Notes: generated from the letters alone by a model not told the origin. Shown: positions 8,361 to 18,583, numbered from the stretch's first letter. The stretch: 64,000 nucleotides of DNA from Flagellimonas eckloniae (GCF_001413955.1 NZ_LCTZ01000002.1:806001-870000), one strand, 5' to 3'. Translations and numbers: made by a program.

Positions 8361-9536
8361 ATGCAGCCCAAAAAAAATGGAATATACACACCGAAGTTTG
8401 TACTTATCTGTCTAAGTTCTCTTTTCTTTTCGGCAAGTTATAATATGCTGATTCCTGAACTTCCATCGTACTTGAGCAGTTTGGGAGGGGCAAAATATAT
8501 AGGGCTGATTATAGCTCTTTTTACTCTTACGGCGGGTGTTTCCAGACCTTTCAGTGGTAAGTTAACGGATACTGTTGGGCGAAAACCGGTGATGCTTTTT
8601 GGTGCAATGGTCTGTTTGGTTTGTGGATTGTTTTATCCTGTACTGACCACCGTATATGGTTTCTTGTTATTACGCTTGTTTCATGGTTTTTCCACTGGGT
8701 TTACGCCAACGGCAGCTTCTACTTTTGTATCTGATGTAGTGCCAAAAGAAAGACTCGGAGAGGCAATGGGCATACAAGGAATAGCTTTTAGTACAGGCTT
8801 GGCTTTAGGTCCAGCACTGGGAAGCTATATTAAACTCTATTTTTCGTATTCAGTACTATTTTATAGCTCCTCCATTGTCGCTTTTTTAGCTCTTGTGTTG
8901 ATATTGAATTTAAAAGAGACACTACCAAAAAAAGAACGGTTTAGACTGGGAATATTAAAGATATCAAAGAATGACATTATTGCCTTTGAAGCATTACCAC
9001 CGGCAATAATCACTTTTTTAGCATACGTTGGCTTCGGAGTTATCCTGACGCTGATCCCAGATTGGACAGCGGCAGTAGGCTTTGTGAACAAAGGGGTGTT
9101 TTTTATTGTTTTTACTGTTTCGTCTTTGTTGGTTCGGTTTATGGCAGGAAGATTTTCTGACCGTTACGGTAGAGAGAAAGTAATCGTTGTGGGCCTTGTT
9201 TTGCTTTTAATTGCTTTAAGTGTAATTGGCTACGTAAACACGAAATCTGGACTGCTGATCGGGGCATCAATATATGGTCTAGCAATGGGTATAATGTCAC
9301 CAGCAATCAATGCATGGACCATAGATTTAAGCCGACCTAAACAAAAAGGAAAAGCAATGGCAACTATGTACATTGCATTGGAAACTAGCATTGGGTTAGG
9401 GGCGCTTTGTTCTGGGTGGTACTATCAAGAAGCCATTCAGCGAATTCCAGTAATAATGTATAGTTGTGCCGGATTGGCACTCCTTGGAGTGGGATATATT
9501 CTTTTACTAAAAAGAAATAATATCGCTAAATATTAA
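8361..9536 (+). CDS. MFS transporter
   Basis: This 391-residue protein has about twelve transmembrane helices. MFS motif A appears in both halves, as GKLTDTVGRKPVM after helix 2 and GRFSDRYGREKVIV after helix 8. The substrate is not evident; the family includes drug and metabolite exporters. The ATG at 8361 is preferred over a TTG at 8310 in the same frame, because the extra 17 residues are hydrophilic and the upstream site overlaps the likely promoter region. It is divergent from the Crp-type regulator gene. Confidence 0.88.
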   Translation: MQPKKNGIYTPKFVLICLSSLFFSASYNMLIPELPSYLSSLGGAKYIGLIIALFTLTAGVSRPFSGKLTDTVGRKPVMLFGAMVCLVCGLFYPVLTTVYGFLLLRLFHGFSTGFTPTAASTFVSDVVPKERLGEAMGIQGIAFSTGLALGPALGSYIKLYFSYSVLFYSSSIVAFLALVLILNLKETLPKKERFRLGILKISKNDIIAFEALPPAIITFLAYVGFGVILTLIPDWTAAVGFVNKGVFFIVFTVSSLLVRFMAGRFSDRYGREKVIVVGLVLLLIALSVIGYVNTKSGLLIGASIYGLAMGIMSPAINAWTIDLSRPKQKGKAMATMYIALETSIGLGALCSGWYYQEAIQRIPVIMYSCAGLALLGVGYILLLKRNNIAKY

Positions 9537-9615
9537 AAAATATCCCATTTAAAAGCTTCATTCATTATCTTTAGGCGATTTAATAATTCAACTAAAAAAA
9601 TTAGGAGTATATTTT

Positions 9616-10074
9616 ATGGCTAAATCGCAACAGACGTACAACAAATCTGAAAGAGAAAAAAAACGCTTAAAGAAAAGAGAAGAAAAGCAGAAAAAGAAGG
9701 AAGCCAGAAAAGCTGAAGCTAAAGAAAGCGGCAAGTCAGGCATCCAGTTTGCGTACGTAGACCATAACGGTAATTTAACCGATACTCCACCAGATCCCTC
9801 CCAAAAAATGGCTGTAGAAGCCGAAAGCATTACACTTGGTATTCCTAAAAAGGAAGAGGGTGATGAAGAAGAATTTGACCCAGTACGAAATGGAAAAGTC
9901 TCTTTCTTTGATACCTCAAAAGGTTTCGGGTTTATTATTGATACCGAAAATCAAGAAAAATATTTTTGTCATGTTAGCGGCTTAATTGATGAGATTGCTG
10001 AGAATGACAAGGTATCCTTTGAACTTGAAAAAGGAATGAAGGGCATGAATGCCGTTCGCGTCAAGAAAATATAA
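9616..10074 (+). CDS. Cold-shock domain protein with Lys-rich N-terminus
   Basis: This 152-residue protein couples a highly basic, probably helical N-terminus (residues 1-40, alternating Lys/Arg/Glu) and an acidic linker to a C-terminal cold-shock domain (about 92-152). The nucleic-acid-binding motifs are present as KGFGFI (RNP1) and YFCHVS (RNP2). Such extended proteins are common in Bacteroidota and likely bind RNA. A TATCTTTA box at 9566-9573 is a plausible promoter element, 43 bp before the ATG. It ends 15 bp before the convergent barrel-protein gene. Confidence 0.9.
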   Translation: MAKSQQTYNKSEREKKRLKKREEKQKKKEARKAEAKESGKSGIQFAYVDHNGNLTDTPPDPSQKMAVEAESITLGIPKKEEGDEEEFDPVRNGKVSFFDTSKGFGFIIDTENQEKYFCHVSGLIDEIAENDKVSFELEKGMKGMNAVRVKKI

Positions 10075-10088
10075 CTATATTCTTACAT

Positions 10089-12524
10089 CTAAATCCTTGA
10101 TTTTTCAACATCGGCGCCACTTCTAGTGTTGGTTCCTTTTACCTTTTTGTTACCAAAAGGATAGGAGAAGCTAATTCTATAAATTCTTGAAAATCCTGAT
10201 TCAGGGCTATAATTGACCAAAAATTCGTCACCAAAAGCCTCTCTGGTCAAGGTTCCTATTCTTGATTCAATATCTATGCTTTCAAAAATATCGGTTACTG
10301 AAAATTGTAGGCTACTTCCATTTTTGAATTCTTTTTTAATCCCAGCATTTAAGCTTCCAAAGCCTTCAACCCGAATACTGGCATTAAAATGTTGTGATGT
10401 ATACCATCCGGAAAGTTCCAATGAGAGATTTTTTGGAAGTAAAAAGGTTTGGTTCCCATTGAAATTATAGTGCGAATAATTATGTTTTAACTTTTCATCG
10501 GTATGTAACAATTTAAAGCTTCGTATTCCTGCAGTACCATTTAGGTTTATGTTCCACCAATTGCTAATGTTGATTGGAATGTTTGTCTGTATATCCAGAC
10601 TTCTTTGGTATTGCAAATTTACAGGTGCTATTACGGCAATAGTGCTGGCTTCATTTCTGGTAACTTGAAAACGGGCAATCTGGTTTTCTTCCTTTGAGGC
10701 CAATACAGAAAAACTAAAGGATTTATTGTTATACGTAAGGGTTATATTATCAGTTATGGCAGGCAACAATTGGGGATTTCCACTAAAAACAGATGTTGGC
10801 CCATTATAAGTAAGGGAAGACGCCAAATCGCTGTAGTTTGGTCTTGTAATACGTTTTGTATACGCTAGGCTTAAGGCAGTAGTGTCTGATAGGGCATGAG
10901 TAATAAAAATTGAGGGAAATAGTTTGCCGAAACTTCGATTTAAGCTACTATCATCAAAATTTTGGTCCCAATATTCATAGCGTAAACCAAGTTGCGCTTT
11001 TAGTTTTTTATTTAGATGGAAATCCGCAAGGGAGTATACTGCCCCAATTTTCTCCTCATTCTCTATGTTATTGATAAAACGTTCATCAGATATAAAAGTA
11101 TCTCCTTCGAGTATTTCAATTTTGGCATCATTCACCGTTTTTGAAAGTGATGTTTTAAGACCAAATTCCATTGACACATCCTTACTTAAAATGTGTTTGT
11201 AGTCTAGTTTTAATACGCCAAGGTTAATATTGGTTTCACTGAAACCACGATTCCCTTCATTATATATTTCACTTTCAGGTTGAAATTGGACGCCATCTTC
11301 ATCAAAATAGGAGCTGTTGACCCTATTTGGGGATTGATTGTTGTAATTAATGTAATCTGCGGTCACTGCAAATGTGTTTTTCTCCTTCTTTGTTTCAAAA
11401 TACATGGAAGCGTTAAGGTTTTCCCACATGCCATCGCCATCCAATCGAATTTGCGCTTCTAAAAAAGGATCAATGGTGAAATCGTACAACCCTCGATTTC
11501 TTGTTGAAGTTAATGGACTTGATTGATTGTATACCAAATTTGTACCTATTAATGAAGTTTCTGACAACTTATACTCGTATCCTACATTAAAATTATGACT
11601 GCGATTTATCTGGTACATATCGCTCTGGAAAACTATTTCCGTATTACCTCCCAAGACAGGTAAATCCGTAACACCGCGGCCAATCCAGCCATGAAAAAAA
11701 TCATCATATGAAAAAGTGTAGGAGCCAAAAAGGTTTGAGCGTTCAGAACCATAGGTTAAGGTAAACCCTGTTGTCTGTTTGGGACCTTCACCATATCCAG
11801 CACTTAAATTGATGGAGCCACGTAGCCCTAATGCTTCATTTTTAGACAGAACAATATTGATAATTCCAGCGGTGCCATCAACATCATATCTGGCAGAAGG
11901 ATTGGTCAATAGTTCAATTTTCTCAATATTGTCAGCACTCATGCCACTAAGCATGGCAATTAAATCCGCGGTTGGTATGCGTTGTGGTTTACCATTGATC
12001 ATAATCAATGTTCCACTTTTTCCATTTAAGGAAAAACTATTGTTTCGCTGATCTAAGAGAACTCCGGGAGAACGTTCAAGTAACTGCAGGGCGGAACTAC
12101 CTTTGGTAAGAATACTTTCTTGTACATTAATTACACTTCCTTCTTGAGTTCTTTGTATTAACTTTCTCTTGCCTACAACTGCAACACCTTCTAGTGATGT
12201 TACCTCTTCCAATAACGTAATGGGAGGAAAGGATAGTTGTTGTGAATTTGAGGTAATCGTAAAAGGCTCAGATTCCCAGGTTTCAAATGCAAGTAGACTT
12301 ACCCTAAAAATATAAGTTCCAGAATCTGGAAAATCAAGTTCAAACATTCCATTTTCATCAGTTATAGTTCCTGTTTGTAAAACTGCTTCGGGAGAACTAA
12401 GCAAGGTAATGTTGGCATATGGTATCTCATTTTTGTCTTTATCCTGGACGGAACCTGTAAGCTGCCCTAAAAGACTTTGAACGCAAGTGAAAAAAACTAA
12501 AAGGAATAGCCAGATTGATTTCAT
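10089..12524 (-). CDS. Outer-membrane beta-barrel protein (TonB-receptor-like)
   Basis: This 811-residue protein has a signal peptide (about 1-21), a carboxypeptidase-regulatory-like beta domain (about 22-105), a plug-like region (about 120-220, including GTLIMINGKPQRIP and DVDGTAGIINIVLSKNE) and a long C-terminal barrel of the OMP_b-brl_3 type. Members sit in the outer membrane; many take part in TonB-type uptake, but no clear TonB box is visible. The ATG at 12524 is chosen because it begins the signal peptide; the frame extends 11 residues further. It is divergent from a LytS/LytTR two-component operon that probably controls it or reads the same cue. Confidence 0.88.
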   Translation of the reverse strand: MKSIWLFLLVFFTCVQSLLGQLTGSVQDKDKNEIPYANITLLSSPEAVLQTGTITDENGMFELDFPDSGTYIFRVSLLAFETWESEPFTITSNSQQLSFPPITLLEEVTSLEGVAVVGKRKLIQRTQEGSVINVQESILTKGSSALQLLERSPGVLLDQRNNSFSLNGKSGTLIMINGKPQRIPTADLIAMLSGMSADNIEKIELLTNPSARYDVDGTAGIINIVLSKNEALGLRGSINLSAGYGEGPKQTTGFTLTYGSERSNLFGSYTFSYDDFFHGWIGRGVTDLPVLGGNTEIVFQSDMYQINRSHNFNVGYEYKLSETSLIGTNLVYNQSSPLTSTRNRGLYDFTIDPFLEAQIRLDGDGMWENLNASMYFETKKEKNTFAVTADYINYNNQSPNRVNSSYFDEDGVQFQPESEIYNEGNRGFSETNINLGVLKLDYKHILSKDVSMEFGLKTSLSKTVNDAKIEILEGDTFISDERFINNIENEEKIGAVYSLADFHLNKKLKAQLGLRYEYWDQNFDDSSLNRSFGKLFPSIFITHALSDTTALSLAYTKRITRPNYSDLASSLTYNGPTSVFSGNPQLLPAITDNITLTYNNKSFSFSVLASKEENQIARFQVTRNEASTIAVIAPVNLQYQRSLDIQTNIPINISNWWNINLNGTAGIRSFKLLHTDEKLKHNYSHYNFNGNQTFLLPKNLSLELSGWYTSQHFNASIRVEGFGSLNAGIKKEFKNGSSLQFSVTDIFESIDIESRIGTLTREAFGDEFLVNYSPESGFSRIYRISFSYPFGNKKVKGTNTRSGADVEKSRI

Positions 12525-12745
12525 TATATGATTTTGAAGGCAAGTAGGCAAAATCATTTCTGTATCGAAAAACTGAATGACAAAGTGGTTTTATTTCATT
12601 ACAAGAGGTCTTTTGGGTTTGATTTTCATGATTTTATGACCGAAAAGCGATTTAAATTCCTTTCATCAATAAATAGTAACCTGATGTCAAGTTGGAGGCT
12701 ACCATATTTGAATAACCAAGAGAGCCATCGTATCTTGTTGAATCT

Positions 12746-13897
12746 ATGACAACTGGAAGACTATCATCAAATACAGTAACCGCTTCGTTAACGTTCATAG
12801 AACGTTATAAAATACATCATGTCCTGTTTTGGGCGGTGTATCATTTTACATGGTGGACCATATTCTCCGGAAGTGTAACAGAAGTGTTTCAATCCGTTAC
12901 AGAACCTCATGGAATTGTAAAATATCTAGGATATGTCCTCTACCAAGCAGCTGGCGTTTATTTCTGCTTATATGTTTTAATTCCTAGACTACTTCAAAAA
13001 AGGAAATACATTGTTTTTTTCCTTTCTACAGTAGGTGTTGTAGTATTAATGGCCACATTGATTACCTCCAATTATTTTTTAGCGGCAAGGGTTGCAGATA
13101 TGTCGGTATACGATTTGTTTAAGATTTCACCGGAAAGCCCCATTTCAATTTTTAAATACAATGCACTTCCTTCATGTGTTGGAGCCGTGACCTTGGGTAT
13201 GAGTATAAAACTTACAAAGATTTGGATCGCTTCCCAAAAAAGGCAACAGGTCCTTGAAAAGGAAAAGCTTGAAACTGAGCTAAAATTCTTGAAATCGCAA
13301 TTTAATCCACACTTTTTATTTAATACGATCAATTCAATATTTGTATTGATCAACAAGAACCCTGAAATGGCTTCTGAGTCATTGGTCAAGTTTTCAAGTT
13401 TGCTGCGATATCAATTGTATGAATGCAACAGTAATCAAATTCCGCTGCAAAACGAATTGGCCTATATTGAAAGTTTTATGGAGCTGGAAAGCCTTCGTCA
13501 AAACAATAATTTTGAACTTACATCCAATATTTCCAAAAGGGAAGGAGAACGTTTCACCATTGCTCCATTTATATTGATTCCCTTTATAGAAAATGCCTTT
13601 AAGCATCTTTCAGAGGATTTTAAACTTAAAAAATGGATGCGTTTGGATATCTATATGGATGGGAAAAAATTACAATTTGAACTTGAGAATAGTGCAAACT
13701 TTGAATTCCAAAACACATTGGATGAGATGCATGTATATGGCGGTTTAGGATTAAAAAACGTAAAGCGAAGATTGGATATTATCTACCCAGATTCCCATAC
13801 CTTGGTCGTTACAAAAGGAAAAGATAGCTATTCGGTAAAATTGGAAATCGTTTTGCTAGGTGAAGAGGGAACCGTACTTAAAAAAGTAGGCGCATGA
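12746..13897 (+). CDS. LytS-type sensor histidine kinase
   Basis: This 383-residue kinase has four transmembrane helices in residues 25-160, a short linker helix, and the His_kinase domain with His189 in FNPHFLFNTINSIF. The ATP-binding N box is FIENAFKHL, and a G-box-like segment is YGGLGLKNVKRRLD. It overlaps the downstream response regulator gene by four bases (ATGA). The operon is divergent from the outer-membrane barrel gene, with about 220 bp between start codons. Confidence 0.92.
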   Translation: MTTGRLSSNTVTASLTFIERYKIHHVLFWAVYHFTWWTIFSGSVTEVFQSVTEPHGIVKYLGYVLYQAAGVYFCLYVLIPRLLQKRKYIVFFLSTVGVVVLMATLITSNYFLAARVADMSVYDLFKISPESPISIFKYNALPSCVGAVTLGMSIKLTKIWIASQKRQQVLEKEKLETELKFLKSQFNPHFLFNTINSIFVLINKNPEMASESLVKFSSLLRYQLYECNSNQIPLQNELAYIESFMELESLRQNNNFELTSNISKREGERFTIAPFILIPFIENAFKHLSEDFKLKKWMRLDIYMDGKKLQFELENSANFEFQNTLDEMHVYGGLGLKNVKRRLDIIYPDSHTLVVTKGKDSYSVKLEIVLLGEEGTVLKKVGA

Positions 13898-14616
13898 TTA
13901 ATTGTATCGTCATCGATGATGAACCCTTAGCGCGTGAGGGCATTATTAGCTACATTGAGCAATTGGATTTTCTGAAATGCGTAGGTACCGGAATATCTGC
14001 GCTTGATATTCCAAAGCTTTTGGGAAGTGGGGAAGTGGATTTGCTCTTCTTGGATATACAAATGCCCTTGATGAACGGTTTGGAATATTTACGATCCAAT
14101 CCAAAACCTCCAATGACAGTTTTGACCACTGCCTTTCCCAACTATGCCATTGAGGGGTTTGATTTGAACGTCTTGGATTATCTTTTAAAACCAGTTTCCT
14201 TTAATCGTTTTTTTGCGGCTGCTACCAAGGCCAAACAGCAATTCGTACTTAGGCATCAGGATACTTTCTTGGCAAAGGAAGAGGAACAAAGCTGCTTTTT
14301 TATTAAGTGTGATGGAAAATATGAAAAGATATTTTTGGAAGATATACTTTTTGTGCAGGCGTTACAGAATTATGTTATTATTCAAACCGTAAAAAGAAAA
14401 TATGTAAGTCTACTATTTTTAAAAAACGTGGAAGAAAGGTTAGATTCAACCAATTTTATTCGGGTACATAAATCATACATTGTTGCCATAGACAAAATTG
14501 AGGGGGTTGCCCAACACGAGATTCAAATAGGTTCTTATAAAATTCCCTTAAGCCGTAATTACAAGAAAGAGGTAATGCCAAAAATTTTGGGGGATAATCT
14601 TTGGAGTGGAAAGTAA
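13894..14616 (+). CDS. LytTR-family response regulator
   Basis: This 240-residue protein carries a receiver domain with acidic residues DDE at 8-10, phospho-acceptor Asp54 in FLDIQMP, Thr in TTAFPNYAIEGF and Lys in YLLKPV, then a LytTR DNA-binding domain from about 138 to 238 with FIRVHKSYIVAIDKI. It is translationally coupled to the kinase gene upstream and is its cognate partner. Likely targets include the divergent barrel gene. Confidence 0.93.
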   Translation: MINCIVIDDEPLAREGIISYIEQLDFLKCVGTGISALDIPKLLGSGEVDLLFLDIQMPLMNGLEYLRSNPKPPMTVLTTAFPNYAIEGFDLNVLDYLLKPVSFNRFFAAATKAKQQFVLRHQDTFLAKEEEQSCFFIKCDGKYEKIFLEDILFVQALQNYVIIQTVKRKYVSLLFLKNVEERLDSTNFIRVHKSYIVAIDKIEGVAQHEIQIGSYKIPLSRNYKKEVMPKILGDNLWSGK

Positions 14617-14652
14617 CTTTACGCCTATTCCGAATTAAACCCTACTTTATAT

Positions 14653-15915
14653 TTAAAGTTTGAAATCTTCATCCAGAAGTATTACTTCTTCTTTCAGGTC
14701 CGTAAGTTTTATACTGTTTATTTCCCCAGCGCCCAAAAAGCGATAGCGAATACCCGTCAGATTCCCAATAGATTCATTGTAAGTTTTTGAAAACAGCTTT
14801 TTATCTTCTGCGAAAACGGTAAGTTGTTTTTCTGCTACCTCAATTCTAATGGTTTTCTCTGTTTCCAATGTGATACCCAAACCGGATAGGTCATGTTCTT
14901 TTCCGCTCAAAAAAGTTTCACTTAACATAATTCCAATTTCTGAGACACATCCTGGAATGGAAAAAGGAATGATCAGCGAGCTCTTTGTTCCCATAATAAC
15001 AATGGATACATGCTGACAAACGGCCCATTTGTCTCGATACGCATTTTTTATTTCAGTGGCTAGTTTAAAATTGTCTCCAGAGACTTTTTCAAATGCTTCA
15101 ATAAAATGGAACGAGGAAATCAAAGGTTCATCGCTCTCCATAATTTCGTTGATGCTATGGGTGGGTAGCGATAATTTATTGGAGTTTAAATGCAGTTCCT
15201 TTACATATTTTGGAATTGGGCTATAATCAAGTGTTCCCAACCAACCATCACTTTTAATATAGAGGTCATGCTGCTTTATTCGATTACCATCAATTAATAG
15301 TCTTGCCCTAAAATAACCTGGATAATAGTAGATGCCTGTTGCTTGTTTTTGTTCAGGTTTTATTTTGATAGTTTTTGTTTTGTCCCAAAACTGTTGAATA
15401 TGGATACTGTCAGATTGCACTCCTTTTAAATCAAAATCAAAAACAACGGAATTGGGAATGCCCTCTGCAATTGGATGACTTGAAAATTTTATCTGTGAAG
15501 AATCAAAAGCAGCATTGTTGTTTCCAATGCCAATCATTGAGAAGAAGGAAATAAATACAAGTGTCATAACAGAAGCCGATATCGTAATGATTCTCATGTT
15601 TGGGGCAATCTTGCGGTCAAACCATGAGACTTTTCTAATGGTTTTATTGCTTTTAAAATCCCTCCAGTTATGATAGCCTGCAAATTGAGCCAATGCATTC
15701 AGCGTGCTGATACTTGGGGCGTTCTTATAATCTATTCTCCCCCAAACTCTCTTTAATGTGGTTGGACTTAAAAGTACATGGATTTCTTTCTCTATAGCTT
15801 CGCTTAATTCAGTGAATACTTCATTGTGCCATTTTGCTGAATTGCCCCAACCCAACTTGTCTTCAATTTGTTGAAGACACTTATCAACCGTTTTATGTTC
15901 TGCGTATAGTTTCAT
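14653..15915 (-). CDS. Membrane protein with helix-turn-helix-like N-terminus and extracytoplasmic domain
   Basis: This 420-residue protein has an N-terminal cytoplasmic region (residues 1-105) in which LLSPTTLKRVWGRI and APSISTLNALAQFAGYHNW look like a DNA-binding helix-turn-helix of a type common in Bacteroidota. One transmembrane segment follows (about 109-129), then an exported 290-residue beta-rich region whose last part (about 260-420) resembles a LamG-like jelly roll. This is the layout of a one-component transmembrane regulator that senses outside and binds DNA inside, but DNA binding is inference. It is divergent from a secreted LamG-like protein gene 117 bp away, a plausible target. 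Confidence 0.7.
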   Translation of the reverse strand: MKLYAEHKTVDKCLQQIEDKLGWGNSAKWHNEVFTELSEAIEKEIHVLLSPTTLKRVWGRIDYKNAPSISTLNALAQFAGYHNWRDFKSNKTIRKVSWFDRKIAPNMRIITISASVMTLVFISFFSMIGIGNNNAAFDSSQIKFSSHPIAEGIPNSVVFDFDLKGVQSDSIHIQQFWDKTKTIKIKPEQKQATGIYYYPGYFRARLLIDGNRIKQHDLYIKSDGWLGTLDYSPIPKYVKELHLNSNKLSLPTHSINEIMESDEPLISSFHFIEAFEKVSGDNFKLATEIKNAYRDKWAVCQHVSIVIMGTKSSLIIPFSIPGCVSEIGIMLSETFLSGKEHDLSGLGITLETEKTIRIEVAEKQLTVFAEDKKLFSKTYNESIGNLTGIRYRFLGAGEINSIKLTDLKEEVILLDEDFKL

Positions 15916-16032
15916 TTAGGGTACAAACATCCTCAAAATAAATATAATTGTCCAATAATGATTCGGATTGCACCAACTTGTTTCACTTTTTTAAGGCAAT
16001 TATTTTGAGTTTAGCTTTAAAACAAGAACAAA

Positions 16033-17148
16033 ATGAAACGAAGATCCATTTTTATCCCAAGTCTGTTTATATCGCTATTTTTCACACAAGTAATTGTCTC
16101 ACAAGAAAGTATACCATTGGATACGTTACATTGGAAAATCGAAGCCAAATCATATGTTTTGGAAACCTATAAGGACCAGGCTTCGATTTATCTTCAAAGA
16201 GGGGCGATTACACTTAAAGATGAGACTTTTTTAAACGGCACCATAGAATACGATATACATTTAAGGGAAAATGTACGGGGATTTCCAGGTGTACATTTTA
16301 GAGTGAATGATGCAAACGCCGAAGAATTTTATATTAGGCCGCATCAATCGGGTAATCCAGATGCAAATCAAGCAACGCCCATAACGAATGGAATAACCCC
16401 GTGGCAGTTCTACTTTGGCCCAAAATATTCCTTTCCCTATCACTATAAATTTGACGATTGGACGCATGTGAAATTAGTGGTGAACAATGATCGAGCACAG
16501 GTGTTTTTGGATTATTCGGATACTCCCAATCTCTCATGGAAGCTATTTCACAAGGTCAAAGCTGGGGAAATACGACTTACGGGTGGAGGTAATCAGGCGC
16601 TGCATATTGCGAACATCAGTATAGATAAGGAAAAAGATACGCTTAAGGATTTCATGCCCATTGAACGGAAACCTATTGAGGGATTAATTCCAAACTGGGA
16701 AATATCGGATAAATTTGAAGAATCATTACTAGTTGACCATACTAAACTCAACGATGTTATTGAATCAAGGACATGGGAAAAAGAAATTGTGGTAGAAGAG
16801 GGAACTGCAGCAAACATTTCAAGAAAGGTTGAGTTGCGTGATGGAAAACCGGGAAATACTGTTTTTGCAAAAATTACCATTCATTCCGATAGACCCCAGA
16901 CAAAACTATTTGATTTTGGATATTCCGATAGGGTTATGGCCATTTTAAACGGTCAGCCCATTTATAAAGGCACCAACAACTTCCGATCTAGGGACTATCG
17001 GTATTTGGGAACCATAGGTCTGTTCGATGCAATTTATCTTGACCTAAAAAAAGGAAAAAACACACTTCTCATGGCGGTCTCTGAAGATTTTGGAGGATGG
17101 CTTATTACCGGAAAATTTCAGGATAACTCGGGTATAAAAATCAAATAA
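16033..17148 (+). CDS. Secreted LamG/DUF1080-like protein
   Basis: This 371-residue protein has a signal peptide (about 1-23) and a concanavalin-like beta sandwich (about 30-205) similar to the LamG/DUF1080 group, with GTIEYDIHLRENVRGFPGVHFRV and DDWTHVKLVVNNDRAQVFL (19 residues) as typical strands. A second beta domain (about 240-365) includes DFGYSDRVMAILNGQPIYKG-like strands and resembles a carbohydrate-binding or galactose-binding fold. Relatives bind or cleave sugars outside the cytoplasm; no catalytic residues are assigned. The gene is divergent from the membrane-anchored regulator candidate. Confidence 0.68.
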   Translation: MKRRSIFIPSLFISLFFTQVIVSQESIPLDTLHWKIEAKSYVLETYKDQASIYLQRGAITLKDETFLNGTIEYDIHLRENVRGFPGVHFRVNDANAEEFYIRPHQSGNPDANQATPITNGITPWQFYFGPKYSFPYHYKFDDWTHVKLVVNNDRAQVFLDYSDTPNLSWKLFHKVKAGEIRLTGGGNQALHIANISIDKEKDTLKDFMPIERKPIEGLIPNWEISDKFEESLLVDHTKLNDVIESRTWEKEIVVEEGTAANISRKVELRDGKPGNTVFAKITIHSDRPQTKLFDFGYSDRVMAILNGQPIYKGTNNFRSRDYRYLGTIGLFDAIYLDLKKGKNTLLMAVSEDFGGWLITGKFQDNSGIKIK

Positions 17149-17284
17149 GTGAAATGGTTTTTATCTGATGTAGTAGACTTGAACATAATCCAGAAATGTA
17201 TAGTATAGCTATATAGAAAAGTTAAAGTATAGGCGATTTAAAACAACTTTGTGTAACTTAAGGTCAACGATAAATCTATGTGCT

Positions 17285-17845
17285 ATGAGAAAGTTGTTCC
17301 AATTTAGTTTTTTGCTGTTACTTGGATTGATTTTAGGCTGTTCCTCAACATTCAAAACGAATTATAACGCAGCAAAAAAGGAAGCCTTGGATACTATGGT
17401 GGCAGAAAGGACCTTTGAGATTGTGTCGCGTTCCGCATTGCCTTTGGCTACAAATAGCTTAAACAGTATCTCCAATGCAGGTTTGTTGCCGTTAGGTAGT
17501 ACAGGAAACCGGGTTGATTTAACTACCACCCCCAATTATTTACGAATTATTGGAGATAGTTTAGATGTTTTTCTTCCCTATTTTGGAGAGCGACAAATGG
17601 GAGGGGGGTACAATAACACAAATGTTGGAATAACGTTTAAGGGATTACCCAAGAAATTTGAGATAACCCAAAATGAAAAAACGCAAGGATATACCATGAG
17701 TTTTGTAATCAAGAATCAAGGGGAAAGCTACACAGTGACCACAGAATTGTTTCCAAATCATAATAGCTCAATCAATGTTATCAGTACTCATAGAACACCC
17801 ATAGGGTATAACGGAAAGATTTCTGAATATTCAGCTAACGAATGA
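17285..17845 (+). CDS. DUF4251 lipoprotein
   Basis: This 186-residue protein begins with a lipoprotein signal (LLGLILGC, acylated Cys19) and continues as a DUF4251 domain over most of its length, with the family-like DVFLPYFGERQMGGGYNNTN and GITFKGLPKKFEI. DUF4251 proteins are Bacteroidota periplasmic or outer-membrane-anchored proteins of unknown function. The ATG at 17285 gives a proper signal; a frame to 17249 adds 12 unlikely residues. It is convergent with a membrane LytTR gene three bases downstream. Confidence 0.85.
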   Translation: MRKLFQFSFLLLLGLILGCSSTFKTNYNAAKKEALDTMVAERTFEIVSRSALPLATNSLNSISNAGLLPLGSTGNRVDLTTTPNYLRIIGDSLDVFLPYFGERQMGGGYNNTNVGITFKGLPKKFEITQNEKTQGYTMSFVIKNQGESYTVTTELFPNHNSSINVISTHRTPIGYNGKISEYSANE

Positions 17846-17848
17846 TTT

Positions 17849-18583
17849 TTACCATTCAATAGGCTTAAAAGACTGCCCAATTTTCAAGCGTTCCTTTGAT
17901 TTAAGAACAATATATTCTTCTCTTTTTTCTTTCTCCATGGCAAAGATTTGATTTTTGTTCACAATATACTTTCGGTGTATTCTTATAAAATCTGGATGTA
18001 ATTGTTTTGCCAATACTCCAATACGGTTCCTTTGCAAATATTTTTCTGTTTGTGTATAAAGATTAAGGTAATGTCCTTCAGCTTCAATCCAATGAATCAT
18101 TTCCAATGGAATCGTAACCAATTTTCTGCCCTTATACACCTCAATGGTTTGTTTTTGGCTTTTTTGGAAGTAAACATATGCAGCAGATGCTAAAACAAAA
18201 AATAAATGGTATAGGGCTTCCCTTCCATAATAGTATCTGGCATAATCGGAATCTATATAATTTTCAAAATATCCTAAACTATGCAGGATAACATTTGATA
18301 GTACATAAAAAAGCAGCAAAACAAGTAATGCGAAGCCGATATTCAATATCCAATACCATTTTTTGTAGCTGTTCTTTATTTTTTTTTGAATTTGAAGGCC
18401 AAGTACAATTACGGGTATAAATAAAAGAACGGAAACACTGAGATAAATTATTGATGTCCAAATACTATAGCTTGAATGATGACTGTATCGAATGATATTC
18501 TGTACAAGAGTGATGATGAAGATTAGGGTTAGCAGTGCTATTGATAAAAAATAAAACCTTTTTTCATTGGCTATAAACTGCAT
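17849..18583 (-). CDS. Membrane-bound LytTR transcriptional regulator
   Basis: This 244-residue protein has four transmembrane segments (about 11-31, 42-64, 78-100, 125-140) joined directly to a C-terminal LytTR DNA-binding domain (about 150-241, with MIHWIEAEGHYLNLYT and FIRIHRKYIVNKNQI). It has no receiver domain, so it is a one-component regulator that senses at the membrane. No partner kinase is adjacent. Such proteins are frequent in flavobacteria and usually control nearby genes. Confidence 0.88.
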   Translation of the reverse strand: MQFIANEKRFYFLSIALLTLIFIITLVQNIIRYSHHSSYSIWTSIIYLSVSVLLFIPVIVLGLQIQKKIKNSYKKWYWILNIGFALLVLLLFYVLSNVILHSLGYFENYIDSDYARYYYGREALYHLFFVLASAAYVYFQKSQKQTIEVYKGRKLVTIPLEMIHWIEAEGHYLNLYTQTEKYLQRNRIGVLAKQLHPDFIRIHRKYIVNKNQIFAMEKEKREEYIVLKSKERLKIGQSFKPIEW

